From: Bacillota bacterium
GTDB taxonomy: Bacteria; Bacillota; UBA4882; UBA10575
Reading direction: 5' to 3'
DNA: 54,788 nt
NCBI GenBank assembly: GCA_012839115.1
Contig: DUNX01000018.1
Coordinates: 1-54,788 of the forward strand
Part shown: positions 1-8,860 of the stretch, piece after piece
How the letters are laid out: every line of letters starts with the position of its first letter
How positions within the stretch are numbered: position 1 is the first letter of the stretch
Translations under genes and position numbers: made by a program
The notes under the pieces: generated by a model
What the model was told of the DNA's origin: nothing
The model's input: only the letters and a program-made list of their open reading frames with translations
Databases searched by the model: none

Positions 1-445
1 AGCCGTTGGTCAGGGCGCTCCAGAGTTCGTCCACAGTTGCGACTTCTTTGGTCTCCGCCGACTGCAACAGGCGCCGGCGGAACTCTTGAAGCAGGTTGGG
101 GCCGGCCCCTTTTCCCACTGGCGACTGGAAGGAACCCAGGCCAAGCATGCGCAGGATATTCTCGACCAGTTTATTATCGACAAACCCTTCCAGGTGCAGG
201 AGGGCAATCTCCACTTGTTCCCGCCCGGCTCTAAATTCCCGGATGGTCAGATCCCCGGGAGCACCGGTGACTTCCCGGATTAGTTTCAAGGTTTCCGGCA
301 GGGATTTTTTTAGTGAAAGCGATTTAACCGCCGCTTCCCGCTGGCTGATGTCCATGCGGCTGTCCGTAATCTTTCCGGCTTCGGCTTTTTTTTTCTGTGC
401 CGTGTGGCTCTTTTTACCACGCAGCAGGGCGGTGAGCCATTTCAC
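1..445 (-). CDS. GerA-family spore germinant receptor A subunit, N-terminal part (partial)
   Basis: Reverse-strand gene that runs off the left edge; 148 codons are visible. The start is GTG at 443-445, preceded on the minus strand by GGAGGTGATAG. After a basic, lysine-rich leader (MKWLTALLRGKKSH) come about 30 charged residues, then a soluble domain with LHLEGFVDNKLVENIL at about residues 82-97. That is the pattern of the N-terminal domain of GerAA/GerKA-type proteins, which sit in the spore inner membrane and respond to germinants with their B and C partners. The membrane half lies outside the window, so the paralogue cannot be named. It is divergent from pgi across a 148-bp spacer. The family call rests on the local motif and general layout. 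Confidence 0.7.
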   Translation of the reverse strand, partial: MKWLTALLRGKKSHTAQKKKAEAGKITDSRMDISQREAAVKSLSLKKSLPETLKLIREVTGAPGDLTIREFRAGREQVEIALLHLEGFVDNKLVENILRMLGLGSFQSPVGKGAGPNLLQEFRRRLLQSAETKEVATVDELWSALTNG

Positions 446-471
446 CCTATCACCTCCGGCATAGGCTTTGG

Positions 472-505
472 TTAATATTCCCCGGGTCAGCCGGGAATAT
501 GTTAA
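472..505. promoter_or_regulatory. Inverted repeat in the gerA-pgi divergent spacer
   Basis: TTAATATTCCC at 472-482 is mirrored by GGGAATATgTTAA at 493-505; with one unpaired C the stem extends to ATATTCCC(C)GG / CCGGGAATAT. It lies in the middle of the divergent spacer, 27 bp outside the germination gene start. It could be an operator shared by both genes or a stem-loop in either leader. No T-run follows on either strand, which argues against a terminator. Confidence 0.4.
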
Positions 506-548
506 TGATAAATAATGGGGAAATAATTAGAGGATTTTATTTACGGGT

Positions 549-572
549 AGAGTATTCTAAAGAGTATTCTAA
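549..572 (+). repeat. 12-bp perfect tandem repeat abutting the pgi ribosome site
   Basis: AGAGTATTCTAA occurs twice head to tail (549-560, 561-572) and runs directly into the AAGGAGG ribosome site at 571-577. One copy could supply a -10-like TATTCT. The duplication lies in the leader, not in coding sequence. Confidence 0.85.
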
Positions 573-593
573 GGAGGAAATTGGTGTGTTGGG

Positions 594-1964
594 GTGAAGA
601 AAATGGGTTTTGAGGAAAAGGTTACTTTCGACTATTCACCGGCCCTTGGTTTTATTAACCGGGAAGAATTGGCAGGTATGGCAGGGCGGTTGCACCAGGT
701 ACACCAGGTTTTACATGAAAAGACCGGTCCGGGCCGGGATTATCTGGGATGGTTGGAATGGCCGCTCCTTTATGACCGGGACGAGTTTACCCGGGTCAAG
801 GACGCGGCGGAACGGATCCAAAAGCAATCCGAGGTACTGGTGGTGGTGGGGATCGGCGGTTCGTACCTGGGGGCCAGGGCGGGGCTGGAGATGCTTTTGC
901 CTGCGACGGCCGGGGAGGTCACCGGGCGGGGGGTCCGGGTGCTTTTTGCCGGCCACCAGTTAAGCCCGGCCTCTCTGGAGGGGCTCTTGAATTACCTGCA
1001 GAGAAAAGAGTTTTCCATAAATGTCATCTCCAAATCAGGAACGACCACCGAACCGGCGGTGGCTTTCCGGTTTTTACGCCGGCTGGCCGAGGAGAAATAC
1101 GGGAAAAGCGGCGCTGCGGAGAGAATTTATGTTACCACCGATAGAAAAAAAGGAGCGTTGCTGAGGATTGCGGAGAATGAGGGGTACGAGCGGTTCGTAA
1201 TCCCCGCTGATGTGGGAGGCAGATATTCCGTGTTAACCCCGGTGGGGTTGTTGTCTTTTGCCGCCGCCGGGATTGATATCGAAGCGGTGATGGCCGGAGC
1301 TGCCGCCGCCTACCAGGACTGTTCCTCCCCGGAACTGGAGGCTAACGAGTGTTACCAGTATGCCGCCTTACGGCAGATCTTCTATAGTCGCGGGAAGACC
1401 GTGGAACTGCTGGTCAATTATGAGCCGGCCCTGTTTTACCTGGCGGAATGGTGGAAACAACTTTTTGGCGAGAGTGAGGGGAAGGACGGGAAGGGGCTTT
1501 TCCCTGCGGCCTGTAATTTTACCACGGATCTGCATTCCTTGGGCCAATACATCCAGGACGGAAGGAGGCTCTTTTTCGAGACCGTCCTGCGGGTGGCGGA
1601 TCCCGGGGCAAGCCTGGAGATTCCCCGGACGGAGGATGATCTGGACGGCCTCAATTACCTGGCCGGACGGAGCCTGGATTTCCTTAATGAGCAGGTTCTG
1701 CGCGGAACCATTCTAGCTCATGTGGACGGGGGGGTCCCCAACCTGATTCTGAACATTCCCGCGCTCACCCCCTATTACTTTGGGTATTTGGTCTATTTTT
1801 TCGAGAAGGCCTGCGCTGCCAGTGCCTATCTTTTGGGTGTCAACCCTTTTAACCAGCCGGGAGTGGAGGCTTACAAAGAGAATGTCTTTGCCTTGTTGGG
1901 TAAAGCCGGATATGAAGAGCGGGGTGCAGCTTTGCGGGCAAGGCTGGAGAACTGCCGGAGGTGA
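594..1964 (+). CDS. pgi: Glucose-6-phosphate isomerase
   Basis: Interconverts glucose-6-phosphate and fructose-6-phosphate in the cytoplasm (glycolysis/gluconeogenesis). The 456-residue length fits the short Gram-positive form (about 450). Signature segments are GIGGSYLGA (86-94), SKSGTTTEP (146-154), [25 protein letters not shown] near 290 and the C-terminal [17 protein letters not shown], all close to the Bacillus enzyme. The start is uncertain: GTG 594 lies 16 nt after AAGGAGG, while ATG 603 has GGTGA 6 nt upstream; both give a complete enzyme. First gene of a tight co-directional run; its stop codon overlaps the ndk ribosome site. Confidence 0.97.
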   Translation: MKKMGFEEKVTFDYSPALGFINREELAGMAGRLHQVHQVLHEKTGPGRDYLGWLEWPLLYDRDEFTRVKDAAERIQKQSEVLVVVGIGGSYLGARAGLEMLLPATAGEVTGRGVRVLFAGHQLSPASLEGLLNYLQRKEFSINVISKSGTTTEPAVAFRFLRRLAEEKYGKSGAAERIYVTTDRKKGALLRIAENEGYERFVIPADVGGRYSVLTPVGLLSFAAAGIDIEAVMAGAAAAYQDCSSPELEANECYQYAALRQIFYSRGKTVELLVNYEPALFYLAEWWKQLFGESEGKDGKGLFPAACNFTTDLHSLGQYIQDGRRLFFETVLRVADPGASLEIPRTEDDLDGLNYLAGRSLDFLNEQVLRGTILAHVDGGVPNLILNIPALTPYYFGYLVYFFEKACAASAYLLGVNPFNQPGVEAYKENVFALLGKAGYEERGAALRARLENCRR

Positions 1965-1971
1965 CAGGAAA

Positions 1972-2457
1972 ATGAGCGAAAAGACGCTGGTGATTTTGAA
2001 ACCCGATGCCTTGTACCGGAAGTTGGTGGGGGAGATCCTTTCCCGTTTTGAACGGCTTGGCTTGGACCTGGTGGCGGTGAAGATGCTCACCTTCACTGAG
2101 GAGCTGTGCAGGGAGCATTATGCACATTTGGCAGGGGAGGAGTTTTTTCCGAAAATTGTGGAGTACATGACATCCGGCCCTAGTCTGGTGGCGGTTTTAG
2201 GCGGCCCGCGGGCTGTGGCTTTTGTCCGGCGGATGGTGGGGGCAACAGACCCGCTGGAGGCCGGTCCTGGTACCATCCGGGGTGATCTGGCTATTTCCTC
2301 CCGGAGAAATTTGGTCCACGCTTCCGGTTCCCCGGAAGAGGCTGCGGCGGAAATCGCCCGTTTCTTTGGGGACGGGTTGGGACGGGGGATGGAACTGTAT
2401 TGTGACAACCGTTGTTGCCAACCCGGCGGGCGGAGTCTTTTGTCAAGTCGCCCATAA
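1972..2457 (+). CDS. ndk: Nucleoside diphosphate kinase
   Basis: Transfers phosphate between NTPs and NDPs through a phospho-histidine. The 161-residue product opens with KTLVILKPDAL and carries GPGTIRGD and RNLVHASGS, where His116 is the phosphorylated residue (families usually show HGSD, here HASG). The usual length is about 150; the extra C-terminus (ELYCDNRCCQPGGRS) is cysteine-rich and has no obvious role. Start ATG 1972 is chosen because GGAGG at the very end of pgi precedes it; the open frame extends further upstream inside pgi but without support. Probably co-translated with pgi. Confidence 0.95.
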   Translation: MSEKTLVILKPDALYRKLVGEILSRFERLGLDLVAVKMLTFTEELCREHYAHLAGEEFFPKIVEYMTSGPSLVAVLGGPRAVAFVRRMVGATDPLEAGPGTIRGDLAISSRRNLVHASGSPEEAAAEIARFFGDGLGRGMELYCDNRCCQPGGRSLLSSRP

Positions 2458-2509
2458 AGAAGCAGGAGATCTTCAATCCGACCCCGAATTAATTGCAGGG
2501 GTGTTGTCA

Positions 2510-3037
2510 GTGGAAAAAAAACGAGCTTTGGCCCACGCATGCCGCCAATGGTTGCCGGCTGTCGCTTGTTGGGCCGGGGTGTTTTTTTATCTTTATTTTA
2601 CCGGGGTTGTCCCGGTGATTTTTGGCCTCTTTTTCGCCGGCCTCATCGTTTCTCTCATATTTTACCGCCGGAGCGGCGGGCGGTTTTGGCTGGTGTTCTC
2701 CGCCTACAATCTGGTTTTTACCGTGTATTACCTGGCGGCCGGCCATTTCTTACCCCCCGGCCTTTACCGGAGTGTCTTTCTTTTTCTGCTGGTGGCCGTT
2801 GCCTCCCTCCTCCTTTACCTTTTTGTTTTCCGGAAGACAGGCCGTTTCTTCCTTTATCTTTCCCTTTTCTCCGGAGGATTGGCCTTCTTTGGCCTGGCCT
2901 TTGCCGGCGGGGAATACACGAAGGTCTTCCCCGTTTTCCTGGTGGGCGTTGGCTTATGGCTGGTAGGTAGAGGAGTGGTGGGCTATTTCACCCCCGCCCG
3001 GCTTCCCAGGGAAAAAAGACGGTCTTTAGGGAAATAG
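2510..3037 (+). CDS. Small polytopic membrane protein, unknown function
   Basis: 175 residues with about five to six hydrophobic segments starting near residue 12, separated by short basic loops (YRRSGGR, FRKTGR), and a basic C-terminal tail (PREKRRSLGK). This is an integral cytoplasmic-membrane protein with positive charges that suggest an inside C-terminus. GTG 2510 is preferred: AGGGG lies 8 nt upstream. GTG 2501 is a possible alternative. It sits between ndk and the helicase with an 18-bp gap downstream, so it is likely in the same transcript. No family recognised. Confidence 0.7.
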   Translation: MEKKRALAHACRQWLPAVACWAGVFFYLYFTGVVPVIFGLFFAGLIVSLIFYRRSGGRFWLVFSAYNLVFTVYYLAAGHFLPPGLYRSVFLFLLVAVASLLLYLFVFRKTGRFFLYLSLFSGGLAFFGLAFAGGEYTKVFPVFLVGVGLWLVGRGVVGYFTPARLPREKRRSLGK

Positions 3038-3054
3038 GTACAGAAGGTGAGCCA

Positions 3055-5538
3055 ATGGATGTTAAAGGTTTTCTAAAGGAGATGACTTCCGGCCGGGATT
3101 ACCGAGGACAGATCAGCGGCGAGCATATTATTCCCGCCCGTCCGCCCAGTTATGGGCATTTGGCCGCGCCGTTACCGGAGATGCTGGCCGCCGGTTTAAA
3201 AGAAGCGGGGATCGACGGGTTATATTCTCATCAGGCTACTGCGGTTGATCTGGCCCGCCGGGGCAAAAATATCGTGGTGGTGACCGGGACCGCCAGCGGG
3301 AAAACCCTCTGTTATAACCTGCCGGTGCTGGAAGAATGGTTGCGGGATCATGACAGCAGGGCCCTGTATCTCTTCCCCACCAAAGCGCTGGCGCAAGACC
3401 AGTTGAAAGGGTTACGGCGGCTGACGGAAGGCTGGCCGCAGGCGCCGGTTATGGGGACCTATGACGGGGACACGCCGCCTTCTCCCCGGAAAAAACTGCG
3501 GGATGAAGGGCGGGTTATCCTCACCAACCCGGACATGTTACACCAGGGGATCCTTCCAAAACATACAGCGTGGGGGGATTTCTTTGCCCACCTGCGTTTT
3601 GTGGTTATTGACGAAATCCATGTCTACCGGGGGGTCTTCGGTTCACAGGTCGCCGGTGTCCTCCGGCGTTTGCAGCGGCTCTGCCGGCATTACGGTGTGC
3701 AGCCGGTTTTTATCTGCACCTCGGCGACGATTGCCAATCCCCGGGAACATGCGGAGAACCTGCTGGGGCAAGAGGTGGTCCCGGTTACGGAGGACGGGGC
3801 GCCCGCCAGCGAAAAGCATATCATCCTTTGGAACCCGGCCCTACTGGAGGCGGCAGGCGGTGTCCGGCGGAGCGCTAATATTGAGGCGGCCGAACTCATG
3901 GCCACCCTGGTTGCCCGGAGGATTCCCACGATCACTTTTGCCCGGGCGCGGGTAGTGGCGGAGTTAATCCGCCGTTATACGGTGGAACGGTTGCAGCAGA
4001 TGAGCCCCTCGACCGCACGGTTGGTCCGTTCGTACCGCGGCGGGTATCTTCCGGAGGAACGCCGGGAGATCGAGGAACAGCTTTTTACCGGCCGCCTGTT
4101 GGGGGTAACCACCACCAACGCTTTAGAACTGGGGATTGACATCGGCAGCCTTGAAGCCTGTATTATTGTGGGGTATCCTGGGACCATCGCTTCTTTTTGG
4201 CAGCAAGCCGGGCGGGCTGGCCGTGGCGATCTGCCTTCCCTGGTGTTTTTTGTCGGGCTGAACGCCCCCATTGACCAGTATCTCCTAAGATACCAGGATT
4301 ATTTGTTCGGGAAGAATCCAGAAGCGGCGGTGATCGACCCCGGTAACCCCCATATCCTCCTGGGCCACCTGCGGGCTGCGGCCTACGAAGCCCCTTTGAC
4401 CGGCAAGGACCTGGCCGTTTTTGGGAAATTCGCCCCGGCGGTCAAAGGCTTGCTGGAGGAGGCCGGGGAGGTCTATCTGGTGCAAGGAAAAGCCTACTGG
4501 CGGGGGAAGGGGTTCCCGGCCGGGCAGATTAATTTACGGAACATCTCCGAGAACACCTTTACGATCCTGGATGAAGAGAGCGGGAAGGCCATCGGCCTTA
4601 TGGACGAGGACAGCGCATACCTTCAACTCTATACGCAAGCTGTTTATATACATGAAGGGGAGACCTACTTCGTCCGCCAGTTGGATTTAGAAAAAAAGGT
4701 GGCTTATACCCACAAGGCGGAGGTGGATTATTACACCCAGTCGGTCACTGAAACCCAGATCCGCCTGGCCGGAGAGGAAATACGGAAAAAATGGCGGGTG
4801 GCGGAGGTTTTCTTTGGCCCGGTGGAAGTGATGACCAAGCCGTACCTCTTCCGGAAGATCAAATTTACCACCAGGGAAAGCCTGGGTTTTGGCCCGATTG
4901 ACCTGCCGGTCCGGACCATGGAGACCTGTGCTTTCTGGCTCCAGCCCGGGCTGGAACTGCTTAACCGGTTGAAGGAATTGGGACGGGACCCGATGGAAGG
5001 CTTGTTGGGGTTAGCCAACGTTTTGATTGAGGTTTTGCCGTTACGGGTGATGACCGACCCCGGCGATCTCGGCGCCACGGTGGATCTGGCCAATACCGGG
5101 CGGCCGGCGGTCTTCCTTTATGACAAGTACCCCGGGGGCGTTGGTTTTGCCCAACGCATCTATGAAATGGTCGAGGAGGTCTTTACGGACGCACTGGATC
5201 TGATCGCCGCCTGTACTTGTGAAGACGGGTGCCCATCCTGTGTCGGTTCGCCCGTCCCTCCCGCCAGTCAATTAGACCCGGAGACTTCACCCCGCGGGCG
5301 GATCCCGGATAAAGAGGCAGCCCTGGTTATCCTCCACGACCTGCTGGAGAAGGAACCCTACATCCCAAAACGGCCGAAGCGGGAACTCACTTTATCCCGA
5401 GGCGAATCTCGAAGCGAGTCTGGAGGCGAGGAGGAGGATGAAGCGCCGCCCTTCATTCCCTTACCGGAAAAGATCGAATCCCGGATTAGGCGGCAATTAC
5501 AAGGACTGCAAGAAAAGACCGGAAAGATCCGTAGATAG
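3055..5538 (+). CDS. mrfA: DEAD/DEAH-box DNA helicase with DUF1998 domain, MrfA (YprA)-like
   Basis: 827-residue superfamily 2 helicase. Visible motifs: TGTASGKT (Walker A, about 80), DEIH (Walker B), SATIANP (motif III), a second RecA lobe with TTTNALELGID, and QQAGRAGRGD (motif VI). The C-terminus has the cysteine cluster CTCEDGCPSC typical of the DUF1998 zinc site of MrfA, which in Bacillus acts with the nuclease MrfB in mitomycin-lesion repair. No mrfB homologue is adjacent, and the protein is somewhat longer than Bacillus MrfA, with an acidic tail rich in Glu. Start ATG 3055 follows GAAGGTGA. Role in repair is inferred from family. Confidence 0.88.
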   Translation: MDVKGFLKEMTSGRDYRGQISGEHIIPARPPSYGHLAAPLPEMLAAGLKEAGIDGLYSHQATAVDLARRGKNIVVVTGTASGKTLCYNLPVLEEWLRDHDSRALYLFPTKALAQDQLKGLRRLTEGWPQAPVMGTYDGDTPPSPRKKLRDEGRVILTNPDMLHQGILPKHTAWGDFFAHLRFVVIDEIHVYRGVFGSQVAGVLRRLQRLCRHYGVQPVFICTSATIANPREHAENLLGQEVVPVTEDGAPASEKHIILWNPALLEAAGGVRRSANIEAAELMATLVARRIPTITFARARVVAELIRRYTVERLQQMSPSTARLVRSYRGGYLPEERREIEEQLFTGRLLGVTTTNALELGIDIGSLEACIIVGYPGTIASFWQQAGRAGRGDLPSLVFFVGLNAPIDQYLLRYQDYLFGKNPEAAVIDPGNPHILLGHLRAAAYEAPLTGKDLAVFGKFAPAVKGLLEEAGEVYLVQGKAYWRGKGFPAGQINLRNISENTFTILDEESGKAIGLMDEDSAYLQLYTQAVYIHEGETYFVRQLDLEKKVAYTHKAEVDYYTQSVTETQIRLAGEEIRKKWRVAEVFFGPVEVMTKPYLFRKIKFTTRESLGFGPIDLPVRTMETCAFWLQPGLELLNRLKELGRDPMEGLLGLANVLIEVLPLRVMTDPGDLGATVDLANTGRPAVFLYDKYPGGVGFAQRIYEMVEEVFTDALDLIAACTCEDGCPSCVGSPVPPASQLDPETSPRGRIPDKEAALVILHDLLEKEPYIPKRPKRELTLSRGESRSESGGEEEDEAPPFIPLPEKIESRIRRQLQGLQEKTGKIRR

Positions 5539-5549
5539 GAGCGGTGGCT

Positions 5550-6389
5550 GTGAAGATAGGAATTATCGGCGGGTCCGGGGTCTACAACCCGGACATGATG
5601 GGAAACGTGAAGGAGGTCAAGGTGGAGACCCCTTACGGGATGGTCCTCCCCCTGATGGGAGAGGCGGAAGGCCATGAGGTGGTCTTCCTTCCCCGGCATG
5701 GGACCGGGCACTCCGTGCCGCCGCACCGTATCAACTACCAGGCGAATATCTGGGGAATGCGGGCCCTGGGCGTGGAAGCGATTATTGCCACTGCCGCGGT
5801 GGGGAGTTTGAACCCGGAGATGGCCCCGGGCGATTCTGTCTTTGTTGACCAGTTTATTGATTTTACCAAAAATCGCCGGCAAACCTTTTTTGACGGCCGG
5901 GAGAACGGCGTGGCCCACCTGGATTTTACCGAACCGTACTGTCCCGCCCTCCGGAAAACAATGGCGGCTGCCGCCGGGGAACTGCGCGCGCGCCCGGGCG
6001 CGGAATTTGCCTTCCACGAGAAGGGAGTCTATATCTGTACGGAAGGACCCAGATTTGAAACGCCTGCGGAAATCAGGGCTTACGCCCTTTTGGGTGCGGA
6101 CGTGGTGGGAATGACCAGTTATCCCGAGGTGGCACTGGCCAGAGAGGCGGGGATCTGTTATGCCACCATCGCCATGGTGACCAATTTGGCCGCCGGGATG
6201 GCCGGAGGCCGCCTTACCCATGAAGAAGTCCTGGAGGTTATGGCGAAAAACAATAGTACCGTCTGGGCTATGCTCCAAAAAACCCTGGAGAAGATGGAGC
6301 GGGTCTATGCGGCGGAGGCCTGCACCTGCCAGGAAGCAGGCCGGGATTTTACGAAGGTATTTGGGCATATATTTGGGGAAAATCAGTAG
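5550..6389 (+). CDS. mtnP: MTA phosphorylase family; probable 5'-methylthioinosine phosphorylase
   Basis: Phosphorolyses methylthio-nucleosides to methylthioribose-1-phosphate plus a purine base. 279 residues, with IGGSGVY, PRHGTGHSVPPHRINY, EGPRFETPAE and MTSYPEV. The base-recognition loop reads VTNLAAG: Asn212 and Ala214 occupy the positions of Asp220 and Asp222 of human MTA phosphorylase, the residues that read the 6-amino group. Asn there is what 6-oxopurine phosphorylases use, so the substrate may be methylthioinosine, which fits the linked deaminase mtaD. The extra C-terminus has CTC. GTG 5550 is chosen over GTG 5544 because TAGGAG (5536-5541) is then 8 nt away. Confidence 0.9.
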   Translation: MKIGIIGGSGVYNPDMMGNVKEVKVETPYGMVLPLMGEAEGHEVVFLPRHGTGHSVPPHRINYQANIWGMRALGVEAIIATAAVGSLNPEMAPGDSVFVDQFIDFTKNRRQTFFDGRENGVAHLDFTEPYCPALRKTMAAAAGELRARPGAEFAFHEKGVYICTEGPRFETPAEIRAYALLGADVVGMTSYPEVALAREAGICYATIAMVTNLAAGMAGGRLTHEEVLEVMAKNNSTVWAMLQKTLEKMERVYAAEACTCQEAGRDFTKVFGHIFGENQ

Positions 6390-6406
6390 ATTTAATAATA
6401 TAGACA

Positions 6407-6509
6407 AGGAGGCTTGCGTACGCGCCCGCGGCTTTTTTCTTTGGCCGCGCCCGGACCAAGACCGGCAGGCCTGCGGCTGAGGACGCATTCGCGCGCGGCA
6501 TAGTCTTTT
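6407..6509 (+). promoter_or_regulatory. Stranded ribosome site and GC-rich palindromic insert before mtnA
   Basis: AAGGAGG at 6407-6413 has no usable start codon at normal distance. The next 87 bp are CG-rich: GCGTACGCGC (6416-6425), a stem CGCGGC/GCCGCG with a T-rich loop (6427-6449), the palindrome GCAGGCCTGC (6465-6474) and ATTCGCGCGCGG (6487-6498). ATG of mtnA follows at 6510 with no ribosome site of its own; the in-frame codon TAG at 6501 closes the frame just upstream. The simplest reading is that the GC-rich block entered between an ancestral ribosome site and the start. Confidence 0.5.
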
Positions 6510-7565
6510 ATGGGCAAAGCAGAATTTCCGGTTTTACAAGTTTCAGCCTTGCGCTGGGAAAATGGGAGTCTGGTCCTTCTTGACCAGACAAGACTACCAG
6601 AAGAAGAGGTTTACCTTGTTTGCGGGGAACACCGGCAGGTAGCCGCCGCCATCCGGCGCCTCGCGGTCCGGGGCGCGCCGGCGATTGGGGTAGCCGCTGC
6701 TTTCGGTGTGGTCCTGGGGGCACAGGAAATCCTCGCCCGCGGGGGAGATCTCCAGACGGAACTGCCCGCGGTTTTCCAGGAATTGCGGTCCACCAGGCCG
6801 ACAGCGGTCAACCTCTTTTGGGCATTGGACCGGATGGCCCGGGTCTGGCAGGCCCAAGGCCGGAAGGAACCTGCGGCCACGGTTTCCGCCCTGGAAGCGG
6901 AGGCCTCCCGGCTTTTCCGGGAGGACGCGGAGAGCAACCGGCGGCTTGGGGAGTTTGGGGCCGCCTTGCTTGCCAACGGGATGAATATCCTTACCATCTG
7001 CAATGCCGGCGCCTTGGCCACGGTGGCCTATGGCACCGCCCTGGCGGTGGTACGGGCGGCGGTAGCCCGGGGGAAAAAGATCGCGGTAACCGCCTGTGAA
7101 ACCCGGCCGTTGCTACAGGGGGCACGGCTGACCACTTGGGAACTGCTCCGGGAGAGGATCCCTGTTACCTTGATTACCGACAGTATGGCCGGGTTTGTGA
7201 TGCAGCGGGGGCTGGTCCAGGCGGTTATTACCGGGGCCGACCGGGTTGCGGCCAACGGCGACGTGGTCAACAAGATCGGCACCTACACCCTGGCGGTCCT
7301 CGCCCGCCAGCACGGGCTTCCGTTTTACGTGGCCGCCCCCTTTTCCACGGTGGATTTGGCGATACCGGAAGGCTCACGCATACCCATTGAGGAGCGGGCG
7401 GAAGATGAGGTCATTTGCTGGCAGGGGCGGCGCTTGGCGCCTACCGGGGTTAAGGCGCTGAACCCGGCTTTTGATTTTACCCCGGCCCGTTTGGTAACGG
7501 CACTCATCACCGACCGGGGAATCGTCAGAAACGGGGAGTGGGAAAAACTTCAGCAGTTGGCATAG
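6510..7565 (+). CDS. mtnA: S-methyl-5-thioribose-1-phosphate isomerase
   Basis: Isomerises methylthioribose-1-phosphate to methylthioribulose-1-phosphate, the step after the neighbouring phosphorylase. 351 residues, normal for the family. Diagnostic parts are VRGAPAIGVAAA, TACETRPLLQGARLT (catalytic Cys), GADRVAANGDVVNKIGT (catalytic Asp) and the C-terminal NPAFDFTPARLVTALITDRG. ATG 6510 gives the usual N-terminus, but no ribosome site precedes it (see the upstream element). No later methionine-salvage genes (mtnB-D, K) lie in the window, so the fate of the product is not shown here. Confidence 0.95.
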   Translation: MGKAEFPVLQVSALRWENGSLVLLDQTRLPEEEVYLVCGEHRQVAAAIRRLAVRGAPAIGVAAAFGVVLGAQEILARGGDLQTELPAVFQELRSTRPTAVNLFWALDRMARVWQAQGRKEPAATVSALEAEASRLFREDAESNRRLGEFGAALLANGMNILTICNAGALATVAYGTALAVVRAAVARGKKIAVTACETRPLLQGARLTTWELLRERIPVTLITDSMAGFVMQRGLVQAVITGADRVAANGDVVNKIGTYTLAVLARQHGLPFYVAAPFSTVDLAIPEGSRIPIEERAEDEVICWQGRRLAPTGVKALNPAFDFTPARLVTALITDRGIVRNGEWEKLQQLA

Positions 7566-7591
7566 AGGTTGGGTGAAGGAGGAATAAAGGA

Positions 7592-8845
7592 ATGGCCGCG
7601 CATGAAATCCGTGACCTGTCAAAAGCCCCGGAGGGTGAGGACAAAATCGCTTGGGTTGCCCGGCGGATGCCGGTCTTGAACCGCCTCCGGGAGGAATACG
7701 GGAAGAAAAAACCTTTGGCCGGGAAGAAGGTGGCCGCCTGTATCCACCTGGAGGCCAAAACAGCTTACCTGGCCTTGACTTTAAAGGCTTTGGGCGCGGA
7801 GGTTTATATCACCGGGAGCAACCCCCTCTCCACCCAGGACGAGGTGGCGGCAGCTCTGGTCAACGCGGGGGTGGCCGTTTTCGCCTGGTACGGGGCGACA
7901 GAAGAGGAGTATTTCCGGCATTTGGCCGCGACTTTACAAGCGGGCCCGGAGTTTATCATTGACGACGGGGGGGATTTGACCTGTCTCTTGCATACCACCG
8001 CCCGTAATCTCCTGCCCGGGGTGGCCGGGGGCTGCGAGGAAACCACCACCGGAGTCCGGCGCCTGCGGGCCATGGCCGGCCGCGGCGAACTGGCTTTTCC
8101 CATGGTGGCGGTGAACGACGCTTATTGCAAACACCTCTTTGATAACCGTTACGGAACGGGCCAGTCCACCTGGGACGGGATTATGCGCACCACGAATTTG
8201 GTGGTGGCCGGCAAGACCGTGGTGGTGGCCGGATACGGATGGTGCGGTAAAGGCGTGGCCATGCGGGCCAAAGGGTTGGGGGCCCGGGTGATCGTCTGTG
8301 AGGTCGATTCCATCCGGGCGTTGGAAGCCTTGATGGACGGTTTTCAGGTTATGCCTTCCCTGGAGGCGGCCAGATATGGCGATGTTTTCATCACCGTCAC
8401 CGGGAACGCCCGGGTTTTCCACGGGGAGCATTACAAGGTGATGAAAGACGGGGCGCTCTTGGCCAATGCCGGCCATTTTGACGTGGAAATCGATAAAAAG
8501 GATTTGCAAGCGGCGGCGGGAAAAGTCAGCGAGGTCCGGAAAGACATCAAGGAATACCTTTTCCCCGACGGCCGGCGCCTCTATTTATTAAGCGAGGGAC
8601 GGTTGGTGAATCTGGCGGCCGGCGACGGCCATCCGGTGGAGATTATGGACCTCTCCTTTGGCTTACAGGTTTTATCCCTTTTGTACCTGAAGGAGGAAGG
8701 AAGCCGGCTGGCTCCCGGGGTGCACCCTGTTCCGGCGGAGGTTGACCGGACCGTGGCCCGGCTGGCTTTGGCTGCGGCGGGGGTAGAGATTGACACCCTC
8801 ACCTCTGAACAGGAGAAGTATCTGTCCCAATGGACAATTGAATAA
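7592..8845 (+). CDS. ahcY: Adenosylhomocysteinase family; possible S-inosylhomocysteine hydrolase
   Basis: NAD-dependent cleavage of S-adenosylhomocysteine (or its deaminated form) to homocysteine and nucleoside. 417 residues, the short archaeal/Thermotoga-like form. Visible: DDGGDLT, NDAYCKHLFDNRYGTGQSTWDGI, the NAD fold GYGWCGKGVAMRAKGLGA and ANAGHFDVEID. The adenine-binding stretch normally HxTxQTA reads HLEAKTA (His52, Glu54, Lys56), so the residues equivalent to human Thr57 and Gln59 are Glu and Lys. That change, beside a SAH/MTA deaminase, suggests a 6-oxo base. ATG 7592 follows AGGAATAAAGG. Catalytic fold assignment is secure, base preference is inference. Confidence 0.92.
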   Translation: MAAHEIRDLSKAPEGEDKIAWVARRMPVLNRLREEYGKKKPLAGKKVAACIHLEAKTAYLALTLKALGAEVYITGSNPLSTQDEVAAALVNAGVAVFAWYGATEEEYFRHLAATLQAGPEFIIDDGGDLTCLLHTTARNLLPGVAGGCEETTTGVRRLRAMAGRGELAFPMVAVNDAYCKHLFDNRYGTGQSTWDGIMRTTNLVVAGKTVVVAGYGWCGKGVAMRAKGLGARVIVCEVDSIRALEALMDGFQVMPSLEAARYGDVFITVTGNARVFHGEHYKVMKDGALLANAGHFDVEIDKKDLQAAAGKVSEVRKDIKEYLFPDGRRLYLLSEGRLVNLAAGDGHPVEIMDLSFGLQVLSLLYLKEEGSRLAPGVHPVPAEVDRTVARLALAAAGVEIDTLTSEQEKYLSQWTIE

Positions 8846-8860
8846 AGGGGGATGGTGGCT

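Noticed and set aside
5358-6488. Long minus-strand frame opposite mrfA and mtnP
   Set aside because: Antisense shadow in GC-rich coding DNA; both overlapping + genes are unambiguous.
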